DNA of 13,215 nt from Halolactibacillus sp051746745 (lineage in GTDB: Bacteria; Bacillota; Bacilli; Bacillales; Amphibacillaceae): positions 1 to 13,215 of the forward strand of contig JBNJFJ010000051.1 in the NCBI GenBank assembly GCA_051746745.1, read 5' to 3'. The notes under the pieces were generated by a model. It was given only the letters and a program-made list of their open reading frames with translations. It was not told where the DNA came from and ran no database searches. Below, piece by piece: positions 1 to 6,656 of this stretch. A program made the position numbers and the translations under genes. Each line of letters begins with the position of its first letter. The stretch's first letter is position 1.

Positions 1-375
1 GGTTATAAAGAATCTAAACTTGTTAAGATGGATATTTTACTCAATGGCGATACGATTGATGCCTTATCGTTTATCGTTCACCGTGACTTCTCGTTTGAGC
101 GCGGAAAGCAAATTGTTGAAAAGCTGAAGAGTTTAATTCCGCGTCAACAATTTGAAGTACCCGTGCAAGCGGCTGTCGGTAATAAAATCGTTTCACGCTC
201 AACGATTAAAGCGATGCGTAAAAACGTCTTATCAAAATGTTACGGTGGGGATATCTCACGTAAACGTAAATTATTAGAGAAGCAAAAAGAAGGTAAGAAA
301 CGAATGAAAATGGTCGGCTCTGTTGAAGTACCGCAAGAAGCCTTCATGGCTGTGTTACAAATGGATGATGAATAA
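1..375 (+). CDS. lepA: Elongation factor 4 (LepA), C-terminal end, partial
   Basis: The reading frame is open from base 1 and ends at TAA 373-375, giving the last 124 residues of a protein that is normally about 610 long. The start and the GTPase domain lie outside the window. What is visible is the LepA-specific C-terminal domain, including the family-typical stretch from VGNKIVSRSTIKAMRKNVL through KCYGGDISRKRKLLEKQKEG, and the end VPQEAFMAVLQMDDE. LepA/EF4 is a ribosome-bound translational GTPase linked to back-translocation or ribosome assembly. An ATG at 28 lies inside the gene and is not a start. The gene is followed directly by a hairpin terminator. The identification rests on recalled similarity to Bacillus LepA and on the lepA-hemW-hrcA gene order. 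Confidence 0.96.
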   Translation, partial: GYKESKLVKMDILLNGDTIDALSFIVHRDFSFERGKQIVEKLKSLIPRQQFEVPVQAAVGNKIVSRSTIKAMRKNVLSKCYGGDISRKRKLLEKQKEGKKRMKMVGSVEVPQEAFMAVLQMDDE

Positions 376-377
376 TC

Positions 378-413
378 ACAAAACCTCACTAGCAGTTGTT
401 AGTGAGGTTTTGT
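378..413 (+). terminator. Intrinsic terminator after lepA
   Basis: A 14-bp perfect stem (378-391 pairs with 400-413, arm ACAAAACCTCACTA) with an 8-nt loop begins three bases after the lepA stop. Its 3' arm ends in TTTTGT and runs into TTTG. The A-rich 5' side could let it act on the opposite strand too. It separates lepA from hemW transcription. Confidence 0.85.
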
Positions 414-442
414 TTGACTTCAACTGAGAACTTTCTTAAGAT
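414..442 (+). promoter_or_regulatory. Putative sigma-A promoter for hemW
   Basis: TTGACT (414-419, 5/6 match to TTGACA), a 17-nt spacer and TAAGAT (437-442, 4/6 match to TATAAT) lie immediately behind the lepA terminator stem. Transcription would start near 449 and leave a leader of roughly 84 nt before hemW. This is a prediction from consensus spacing only. Confidence 0.5.
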
Positions 443-494
443 AAATAAGGTATGTGGCTGGTTTACCGATTCGTATGACTTAAATACAAATATC

Positions 495-510
495 AAACCC
501 TTCTGGGTTT
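495..510 (+). other. Small hairpin in the hemW leader
   Basis: AAACCC (495-500) and GGGTTT (505-510) form a perfect 6-bp stem around a TTCT loop. The flanks TATC (491-494) and GATA (514-517) can extend it across a 3-nt bulge. It sits just upstream of the hemW ribosome binding region. There is no T-run, so it does not look like a terminator. Its function is unknown. Confidence 0.35.
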
Positions 511-532
511 ATTGATAGAAAGAAGTGAAACA

Positions 533-1696
533 ATGATTACGTCGACATATGTCCATATTCCTTTTTGCGAAAAGATTTGTCATTACTGTGACTTTACGAA
601 GTTCTTTTATGAAGAACAAATGGCCGATGACTATCTAGATGCACTAGAAAAGGAAATAGCTTACTATATTCACACAAACCATCAACCAATGCGTACGATC
701 TATGTCGGAGGTGGGACACCAACAGCTTTAAATGAACGCCAGTTGGAACGGTTATTACAAATGTTACAACGCTTTTTCAATGTAGATGATTGTTTAGAAT
801 ATACTTTTGAAGCGAATCCGGGAGATTTAAACGAAGCCAAAATAAAATTACTCAAAACCTACGGGGTGAACCGGATCTCCATGGGGGTACAAGTATTTGA
901 TAATGCCTTATTAGAAGAACTTGGACGATTACACCGTGTTAGTGATGTTGATGACAACATCGCAGCATTACAAAAACACGGCTTAACGAACATTAGTATT
1001 GATTTAATGTACGGCTTGCCAAATCAAACGTTAGCAGGATTTGAACAGTCGTTAGACCGGGCTTTAAGTTATGATTTACCTCACTATTCTTCCTACTCAT
1101 TACAAATTGAACCAAAAACCGTGTTTTATCAGCGGTACATGAAAGGTAAATTGCATAAAGCACCAGAAGAATTAGAAGCTAACATGTTTGAAATGTTGCT
1201 TAAGAAAATGACGGAAAACGGAAAGTTCCAGTATGAAGTAAGCAACTTCGGTGAACCGGGCTTTGAATCGCAACACAATTTAACCTATTGGGATAACCAA
1301 TACTATTACGGATTTGGTGCAGGTGCGTCCGGCTATTTACCGCACGAACGTTACATTAATAATCGTCCATTTCCTGCTTATGTCAAAGCAGCAACCGAAC
1401 GCGGAGAAGCGGTATTAAATCGTGATAAGATTACGGTAAGAGAAGAAATAGAAGAGCAAATGTTTTTAGGCCTTAGAAAACGCTCAGGCGTGAGCCGAGA
1501 TGTCTTTTACAAACGCTTCGGTTTTCATTATGATGCGTTATACCAAAAAGCGATAGACGAATTAGTCGAGAAAACATGGATAGAAGATGACGGTGAAGCT
1601 ATCCGTATGACTGACCACGGGCAATTGTTTGGCAACAGTGTCTTTCAGGCGTTCTTATTGCCGGATGAGTTAGATATTAATAAATACCTCAAATAA
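533..1696 (+). CDS. hemW: HemW, radical SAM heme chaperone (coproporphyrinogen oxidase-like)
   Basis: The product is 387 aa, close to the usual 378-385. The start chosen is ATG 533, which gives MITSTYVHIPFCEKICHYCDF with an AAAGAAGTG-type binding site just upstream. A TTG at 512 would add seven residues with no homologous counterpart. The radical SAM cluster cysteines C12, C16 and C19 (CxxxCxxC followed by D-F) and the SAM-binding GGGTP (59-63) are visible. HemW-type proteins have Phe after the third-cysteine region where true HemN has an extra Cys, and here it is CDF. HemW binds heme and delivers it to respiratory enzymes rather than oxidising coproporphyrinogen III. The older names hemN and yqeR are seen for this position. 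The C-terminal winged-helix region is complete. It is transcribed alone or reads into the hrcA operon. Confidence 0.94.
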   Translation: MITSTYVHIPFCEKICHYCDFTKFFYEEQMADDYLDALEKEIAYYIHTNHQPMRTIYVGGGTPTALNERQLERLLQMLQRFFNVDDCLEYTFEANPGDLNEAKIKLLKTYGVNRISMGVQVFDNALLEELGRLHRVSDVDDNIAALQKHGLTNISIDLMYGLPNQTLAGFEQSLDRALSYDLPHYSSYSLQIEPKTVFYQRYMKGKLHKAPEELEANMFEMLLKKMTENGKFQYEVSNFGEPGFESQHNLTYWDNQYYYGFGAGASGYLPHERYINNRPFPAYVKAATERGEAVLNRDKITVREEIEEQMFLGLRKRSGVSRDVFYKRFGFHYDALYQKAIDELVEKTWIEDDGEAIRMTDHGQLFGNSVFQAFLLPDELDINKYLK

Positions 1697-1711
1697 TTTC
1701 AGGCATCTGGA

Positions 1712-1738
1712 TTGACAACTGGGAGTGAATTTGATAAT
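1712..1738 (+). promoter_or_regulatory. Putative sigma-A promoter of the hrcA heat-shock operon
   Basis: A perfect -35 TTGACA lies at 1712-1717. The best -10 candidate is GATAAT (1733-1738, 5/6), with a spacer of only 15 nt. TAATTT at 1735-1740 would give 17 nt but matches poorly. Transcription should start around 1745-1747, just before CIRCE, so HrcA bound there would block the initiating polymerase. The -10 assignment is uncertain; the -35 is clear. Confidence 0.65.
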
Positions 1739-1750
1739 TTATTATTAGCA

Positions 1751-1777
1751 TTAGCACTCGAAAGAGTTGAGTGCTAA
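1751..1777 (+). promoter_or_regulatory. CIRCE operator (HrcA binding site)
   Basis: The sequence is the canonical inverted repeat: TTAGCACTC (1751-1759), a 9-nt spacer (1760-1768) and GAGTGCTAA (1769-1777), with no mismatches in the arms. HrcA binds CIRCE as a dimer with GroEL as co-effector and represses the dnaK and groE operons until heat shock titrates GroEL. The hexamer TTAGCA is duplicated in tandem directly upstream (1745-1750), repeating part of the left arm. CIRCE ends one base before the hrcA ribosome binding site, so it also lies in the mRNA leader, where it can form a hairpin. Confidence 0.97.
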
Positions 1778-1792
1778 CAGGGGTGAATCATT

Positions 1793-2812
1793 ATGTTATC
1801 GACAAGACAACTCTTAATTTTGCAGGTAATCATTGATGAGTTTATTCAAACAGCTCAACCCATTGGTTCACGTGCCATCTCAAAAAAAGATGAAGTAACC
1901 TTTAGTCCCGCGACGATTCGTAATGAAATGGCGGATTTAGAAGACTTAGGATTTTTAGAAAAGACCCATTCATCTTCTGGTCGTGTGCCATCTGAAAAAG
2001 GTTATCGTTATTATGTGGATCATTTGCTTATGCCAATTGATTTATCACCACGTGATGAACAAACAATTTCAGGTGTCTTTAACCAAGGTATGGTTGAATT
2101 TGAACAAGTCATTCAAAACTCAGTTAATGTTTTAAGTGATTTGACGAATTATACATCGATTATTTTAGGGCCTGAGGTGTATGCGACAACATTAAAACAG
2201 ATTCAAATTATTCATTTATCAAAAACAACCGCGGTAGCGATTCTTGTGACAAACACGGGTCATGTTGAGCACCGTTCGTTTACGATTCCAAAAGAGATCA
2301 ATCCGCTTGATTTAGAAAAGCTCGTCAATATTTTAAATGAGCGGCTCGTCGGTGTGCCGATTATTCAATTGCCTAATCGACTCCAGATGGAACTCACATC
2401 GATTATTGACCACTATGTCAAAGATGTGGCGACGGCGTTTAAGTATTTAAAAGGCGCGTTACTTGATCAGCAACCGAATAATCTTTACGTCGGTGGCATT
2501 ACAAATATGTTACTGCAGCCCGAGTTTAGTGATGTCGCAAAGATCCACTCACTTTACTCCGTCATTGAACAAGAAGAAACAATGGCAAATATCTTGCGGT
2601 CACAAGACCAAGGGATTCACATTTCGATCGGTCAAGAAAACAAAGTGACCGAAATGCAAGATTGTAGTTTAATTACCGCTACGTACACACTTAAAGGTCA
2701 ACAAATAGGAACAATTGCGCTACTTGGCCCTAAGCGAATGGAATATTCACGGGTAATTTCTTTACTCGATCGCTTATCTAATGACATGACAAAGACCTTT
2801 AAGAATTGGTAA
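1793..2812 (+). CDS. hrcA: HrcA, heat-inducible transcription repressor
   Basis: The product is 339 aa; the B. subtilis protein is 343. ATG 1793 follows a good AGGGGTGA site (1779-1786). The N-terminal winged helix-turn-helix is clear, with MLSTRQLLILQVI at the start, PIGSRAISKK and PATIRNEMADLEDLGFLEK as recognition region, and the SSSGRVPSEKGYRYYVDHL wing. GAF-like and insert dimerisation regions follow, including YTSIILGPE and the C-terminal TMANIL and CSLITATY segments. HrcA represses its own operon through the CIRCE element 15 bases upstream and depends on GroEL for activity. It is the first gene of the operon, 69 bases ahead of grpE. There is no sign of truncation. Confidence 0.98.
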   Translation: MLSTRQLLILQVIIDEFIQTAQPIGSRAISKKDEVTFSPATIRNEMADLEDLGFLEKTHSSSGRVPSEKGYRYYVDHLLMPIDLSPRDEQTISGVFNQGMVEFEQVIQNSVNVLSDLTNYTSIILGPEVYATTLKQIQIIHLSKTTAVAILVTNTGHVEHRSFTIPKEINPLDLEKLVNILNERLVGVPIIQLPNRLQMELTSIIDHYVKDVATAFKYLKGALLDQQPNNLYVGGITNMLLQPEFSDVAKIHSLYSVIEQEETMANILRSQDQGIHISIGQENKVTEMQDCSLITATYTLKGQQIGTIALLGPKRMEYSRVISLLDRLSNDMTKTFKNW

Positions 2813-2823
2813 CACAAGTAAAA

Positions 2824-2847
2824 GTACCGCTCTTTTTAAAAGCGTAC
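2824..2847 (+). other. Weak hairpin between hrcA and grpE
   Basis: GTAC-C-GCT (2824-2831) pairs with AGC-GTAC (2841-2847), giving 7 bp with one bulged C and an A/U-rich upper part, 11-12 bases after the hrcA stop. No T-run follows, so it is not a terminator. It ends 18 bases before the grpE binding site AAGGGAGGT (2866-2874) and may mark an mRNA processing point. This is an inference. Confidence 0.3.
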
Positions 2848-2881
2848 ACTATAAGCACAGTAGTTAAGGGAGGTTTCCTGA

Positions 2882-3469
2882 ATGGAAGAAAATAAATCAA
2901 CAGAAGTTGATGAAGAAACAGTGGATGTTTCAGAAGACGAGGTAGAAATCGTTGACGATCAAACAACAACCGATAAGGCTAACGATCAAGCAGAAGCGCA
3001 AACAGACGCTGACGTAAGTCAAGAAGCATTTCAAGCGCTAGAAAAAGACTACGAGGCGTTAAAAGAAAAAATGCTGCGTTTAAATGCGGAGTACGATAAC
3101 TTTAGAAAACGCACGCAACGTGAGAAAGCGGCCGATTTAAAATATAAAGCTCAAGACTTAGCAACGGACCTCGTGCCAGTTGTTGATACGTTTGACCGCG
3201 CGCTTCAATCAAAGCCAGATGAAAATTCAATCGACTCATTCTACGAAGGTATGGAAATGGTTTATCGTCAACTCATGCAGGCGCTCAGTCAAGCTGACGT
3301 TGAAGAAATTGAAACAGAAGGTGAAACGTTTGATCCAAACTTCCATCAAGCGGTTATGCAAGTGGAAGATGATCAATATGAATCACAAGCGATCGTAGAA
3401 ACCTTACAAAAAGGCTATCGCTTAAAAGACCGTGTCATCCGGCCGGCCATGGTGAAAGTAAATCAGTAA
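2882..3469 (+). CDS. grpE: GrpE, nucleotide exchange factor of DnaK
   Basis: The product is 195 aa, within the usual range. It starts at ATG 2882, seven bases after a strong AAGGGAGGT. Residues 1-45 are a very acidic, low-complexity tail, which is common in GrpE. Residues 50-95 form the long coiled-coil dimerisation helix with the family signature around RLNAEYDNFRKRTQREK (66-82). The C-terminal beta-domain carries GETFDPNFHQAVMQVED (147-163) and ends LQKGYRLKDRVIRPAMVKVN. GrpE releases ADP from DnaK and acts as a thermosensor of the Hsp70 cycle in the cytoplasm. It lies between hrcA and dnaK, as in most Firmicutes. Expression is expected to be CIRCE/HrcA-controlled with the rest of the operon. 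Confidence 0.98.
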   Translation: MEENKSTEVDEETVDVSEDEVEIVDDQTTTDKANDQAEAQTDADVSQEAFQALEKDYEALKEKMLRLNAEYDNFRKRTQREKAADLKYKAQDLATDLVPVVDTFDRALQSKPDENSIDSFYEGMEMVYRQLMQALSQADVEEIETEGETFDPNFHQAVMQVEDDQYESQAIVETLQKGYRLKDRVIRPAMVKVNQ

Positions 3470-3546
3470 TCACCAACTGTCTATAGTTAAATGGATCAAA
3501 TAAAAAGGTTAAAACAAACATTACATTTTGAGGAGGACAATGAATT

Positions 3547-5373
3547 ATGAGTAAAATTATTGGTATTGACTTAGGTACAACAAATTCATGTGTAGCAGTA
3601 ATGGAAGGTGGGGAAGCAAAAGTAATCCCTAACCCAGAAGGTGCACGTACAACTGCTTCTGTTGTGTCATTTAAAAATGGTGAGCGTCAAGTAGGGGAAG
3701 TAGCAAAGCGTCAAGCTATCACAAACCCTAACACGATTCAATCAATTAAACGTCACATGGGAACAGATTATAAAGTAGAGGTAGATGGTAAATCATTTAC
3801 ACCACAAGAAATTTCAGCTGCGATTCTTCAATATATTAAATCATATGCAGAAGATTATCTTGGTGAAACAGTAGAAAAAGCCGTTATCACGGTACCAGCA
3901 TACTTCAACGATGCTGAACGTCAAGCTACAAAAGACGCGGGTAAAATTGCGGGTCTTGAAGTAGAGCGTATTATTAATGAACCAACCGCGGCAGCACTAG
4001 CATACGGTATTGATAAAGGTGACCAAGACCAAACTGTTTTAGTCTATGACCTTGGTGGTGGTACGTTTGACGTATCAATCCTAGATATCGGTGACGGTAC
4101 CTTTGAAGTAGTCGCAACGGCAGGGGATAATCGCCTAGGTGGGGATGACTTTGACCAAGTGATTATTGATTATATGGTACAAGAATTCAAGAAAGAAAAC
4201 GGCATTGACTTATCTAAAGATAAAATGGCTCTCCAACGTCTAAAAGATGCAGCTGAAAAAGCGAAAAAAGATCTTTCAGGTGTCGGTCAAACACAAATTT
4301 CTCTTCCATTTATCACGGCAGGTGAAGCAGGACCATTACACATGGAAATGAACTTAACACGTGCGAAGTTTGAAGAGTTATCAAGTGAATTGGTTGAACG
4401 TACAATGGGACCTACTCGCCAAGCTTTACGCGATGCTGGTTTAAGTGCATCTGACATTCATAAAGTGCTACTTGTCGGTGGTTCAACACGTATTCCAGCT
4501 GTACAAGAAGCTATTAAAAAAGAAACAGGACAAGAACCTTCTAAAGGTGTTAACCCTGATGAAGTAGTTGCGCTTGGTGCCGCGATTCAAGGTGGGGTCT
4601 TACAAGGGGATGTAAAAGATGTTGTCTTACTTGACGTGACACCACTTTCACTCGGTATCGAAACTATGGGTGGTGTGACAACGAAATTAATCGAACGTAA
4701 CACAACAATTCCAACAAGTCACTCACAAGTATTCTCAACCGCAGCTGATAGTCAAACAGCGGTGGATATCCATGTCTTACAAGGTGAACGTGAAATGGCA
4801 GCGGACAATAAAACACTCGGTCGCTTCCAATTAACAGATATCCCACCAGCACCACGTGGTGTACCTCAAATCGAAGTATCATTTGATATCGATGCGAATG
4901 GTATTGTTAACGTTCGTGCCAAAGACTTAGGAACAAACAAAGAACAATCGATTACCATCCAATCATCTTCAGGTCTTTCAGAAGAAGAAGTTGAAAAAAT
5001 GGTAAAAGACGCAGAAGAAAATGCTGAAGCTGATAAACAACGTCGTGAAGAAATTGATCTACGTAATGCAGCGGATCAACTAGTTTTCCAAACAGACAAG
5101 ACATTAAAAGACTTAGGTGAAAACATAAGTGATGACGAAAAACAAAAAGCAGAAGCAGCTAAAGACGCGCTAAAACAAGCGTTAGAAGGCGAAGATTTAG
5201 AAGATATTAAAGCGAAGAAAGAAGCGCTTGAACAAGAAGTACAAACGCTATCAACAAAGCTTTATGAACAAGCTCAACAACAAGCGCAACAAGCACAAGG
5301 CGAAGAACAAGCTGGAAGCGATGACGATGTTGTCGATGCAGAATATGAAGAGGTTGACGACGAAGAGAAGTAA
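3547..5373 (+). CDS. dnaK: DnaK, Hsp70 chaperone
   Basis: The product is 608 aa (B. subtilis 611) and starts at ATG 3547 with AGGAGG at 3531-3536. The nucleotide-binding domain (about 1-357) shows IGIDLGTTNSCVAVMEGG, DLGGGTFDVS (168-177) and LLVGGSTRIPAVQ (308-320). The interdomain linker DVVLLDV is at 358-364. The substrate-binding domain and helical lid follow, then a Q/A-rich segment and the acidic tail DDVVDAEYEEVDDEE. It lacks the extra loop near residue 80 found in proteobacterial DnaK, as is usual for Gram-positives. Residue 37 is Ala (GCT) within ARTTASVVSF, where nearly all Hsp70s have Pro (TTPS). The protein folds and refolds clients in an ATP cycle with DnaJ and GrpE. Gene use is full-length, with no frameshift seen. 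Confidence 0.99.
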   Translation: MSKIIGIDLGTTNSCVAVMEGGEAKVIPNPEGARTTASVVSFKNGERQVGEVAKRQAITNPNTIQSIKRHMGTDYKVEVDGKSFTPQEISAAILQYIKSYAEDYLGETVEKAVITVPAYFNDAERQATKDAGKIAGLEVERIINEPTAAALAYGIDKGDQDQTVLVYDLGGGTFDVSILDIGDGTFEVVATAGDNRLGGDDFDQVIIDYMVQEFKKENGIDLSKDKMALQRLKDAAEKAKKDLSGVGQTQISLPFITAGEAGPLHMEMNLTRAKFEELSSELVERTMGPTRQALRDAGLSASDIHKVLLVGGSTRIPAVQEAIKKETGQEPSKGVNPDEVVALGAAIQGGVLQGDVKDVVLLDVTPLSLGIETMGGVTTKLIERNTTIPTSHSQVFSTAADSQTAVDIHVLQGEREMAADNKTLGRFQLTDIPPAPRGVPQIEVSFDIDANGIVNVRAKDLGTNKEQSITIQSSSGLSEEEVEKMVKDAEENAEADKQRREEIDLRNAADQLVFQTDKTLKDLGENISDDEKQKAEAAKDALKQALEGEDLEDIKAKKEALEQEVQTLSTKLYEQAQQQAQQAQGEEQAGSDDDVVDAEYEEVDDEEK

Positions 5374-5386
5374 TCTCTTTCTTTTG

Positions 5387-5425
5387 AAAAAGTCAAAGTC
5401 AAGTCTACTTGGCTTTGACTCTTTT
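5387..5425 (+). terminator. Internal terminator/attenuator between dnaK and dnaJ
   Basis: AGTCAAAGTCAAG (5391-5403) pairs with CTTGGCTTTGACT (5408-5420) over 13 bp with a single G-U pair and a 4-nt loop. AAAA (5387-5390) precedes it and CTTTT follows. It begins 13-17 bases after the dnaK stop. Such a structure would let part of the transcripts end after dnaK, giving more DnaK than DnaJ. The T-run is short, so readthrough is likely. Confidence 0.7.
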
Positions 5426-5447
5426 CATGTTAATGATCGAAACAATA

Positions 5448-5477
5448 TTGTACTTCTTATTTTGTGCATGTTATGAT
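5448..5477 (+). promoter_or_regulatory. Putative extended -10 promoter for dnaJ
   Basis: TATGAT (5472-5477, 5/6) is preceded by TG at 5469-5470, forming an extended -10 TGTTATGAT. A weak -35 TTGTAC (5448-5453) lies 18 nt upstream. Transcription would start near 5484, about 34 bases before dnaJ and just downstream of the hairpin terminator. No CIRCE element is present, so this transcript would be heat-independent if it is real. Confidence 0.45.
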
Positions 5478-5517
5478 TACAGTTATGTGAAACAAGAAGT
5501 GACGGGAGTGAAAATCT

Positions 5518-6633
5518 ATGAGTAAACGTGATTATTATGAAGTGCTCGGTGTAGAAAAAGGGGCTTCAAAAGAAGAAATTAAAAAAGCATATCGTAAACT
5601 CGCTCGGAAATATCACCCGGACGTAAATAAAGATACGGATGCTCCAGATAAATTTAAAGAAGCAAAAGAAGCTTATGAAGTGTTAAGTAATGAACAAAAA
5701 CGTGCCCAATATGACCAATTCGGTCATGCAGGCCCTCAGCAACAAGGATTTGGTGGTGGCGGCTTCGGCGGCGAAGATTTTGGCGACATTTTTGATATGT
5801 TCTTCGGTGGTGGCAGACGTCGTGATCCAAATGCCCCGCGTCAAGGTAATGACTTACAATATACGATGGTCTTAGGATTTGAAGAGGCGATCTTCGGTAA
5901 GGAAACAGACATTTCGATTCCAAAAGAAGAAGAATGTGAGACATGTCACGGCAGTGGCGCTAAACCTGGAACCCAACCAGAAACATGCCAACACTGTAAC
6001 GGAAGTGGTCAGCTCAACGTTGAACAAAACACACCATTTGGGCGTGTTGTGAATAAACGGGTGTGTCACTACTGTAACGGGACAGGGAAAGAAATTAAAG
6101 AAAAATGTCCAACGTGTCATGGTCAAGGTCGCGTGAAAAAACAGAAGAAAATTCATATTAAGATTCCAGCAGGAATCGATGATGGTCAACAAATCCGTGT
6201 ACCAGGAAAAGGTGAAGCGGGTGTCAATGGTGGACCAAGCGGTGACCTTTATGTTGTCGTTCAAGTAAAACGTCATGAATTTTATCAACGCGAGGGCGAT
6301 CACATTTTCTGTGAAATGCCGATTACTTATACGCAAGCAGCGTTAGGTGATGAAATCGAAGTGCCAACGGTGCACGGAAAAGTAAAACTTAAAGTACCTT
6401 CAGGTACCCAAACAGGCAAGACGTTTAGACTAAAAGGGAAAGGCGCACCGAATGTACGTGGCTATGGTCATGGTGATCAACATGTTAAAATTCGTGTCAT
6501 TACCCCAACAAACCTAACGGAACGCCAAAAAGAATTGTTACGAGAATTTAATGAACTAAGCGGAAATGAACCAATGGATGAAAATGAAGGGTCCTTTTTC
6601 GATCGAGTAAAACGCGCCTTTAAGGGTGAGTAA
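5518..6633 (+). CDS. dnaJ: DnaJ, Hsp40 co-chaperone
   Basis: The product is 371 aa (type I DnaJ, usual 370-380), starting at ATG 5518 after GGGAGTG. The J-domain (1-70) opens SKRDYYEVLGVEKGAS and has the catalytic HPD at 33-35. A Gly/Phe-rich linker follows (about 70-105). The zinc-finger region has four CxxCxGxG repeats with cysteines 140/143, 157/160, 183/186 and 197/200. Two beta-sandwich client-binding domains and a dimerisation tail complete it. DnaJ delivers substrates to DnaK and stimulates its ATPase. It lies 144 bases behind dnaK, separated by a hairpin terminator and a candidate promoter, and 23 bases ahead of prmA. All functional residues expected for the family are present. Confidence 0.98.
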   Translation: MSKRDYYEVLGVEKGASKEEIKKAYRKLARKYHPDVNKDTDAPDKFKEAKEAYEVLSNEQKRAQYDQFGHAGPQQQGFGGGGFGGEDFGDIFDMFFGGGRRRDPNAPRQGNDLQYTMVLGFEEAIFGKETDISIPKEEECETCHGSGAKPGTQPETCQHCNGSGQLNVEQNTPFGRVVNKRVCHYCNGTGKEIKEKCPTCHGQGRVKKQKKIHIKIPAGIDDGQQIRVPGKGEAGVNGGPSGDLYVVVQVKRHEFYQREGDHIFCEMPITYTQAALGDEIEVPTVHGKVKLKVPSGTQTGKTFRLKGKGAPNVRGYGHGDQHVKIRVITPTNLTERQKELLREFNELSGNEPMDENEGSFFDRVKRAFKGE

Positions 6634-6656
6634 ATTAAGAAAAGAGAGTGATTGTC

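Noticed and set aside
512..532. TTG start extending HemW by seven residues
   Set aside because: ATG 533 matches the family N-terminus (short lead before YVHIPFC) and has the binding site at proper distance.
5872..6336. 154-codon open frame on the minus strand opposite dnaJ
   Set aside because: It mirrors a strongly conserved gene, shows no recognisable domain or binding site, and is a shadow of dnaJ codon use.
6648..6656. GTG start for PrmA
   Set aside because: It lies within the ribosome binding site of ATG 6657, which gives the conserved MNWSEL start.
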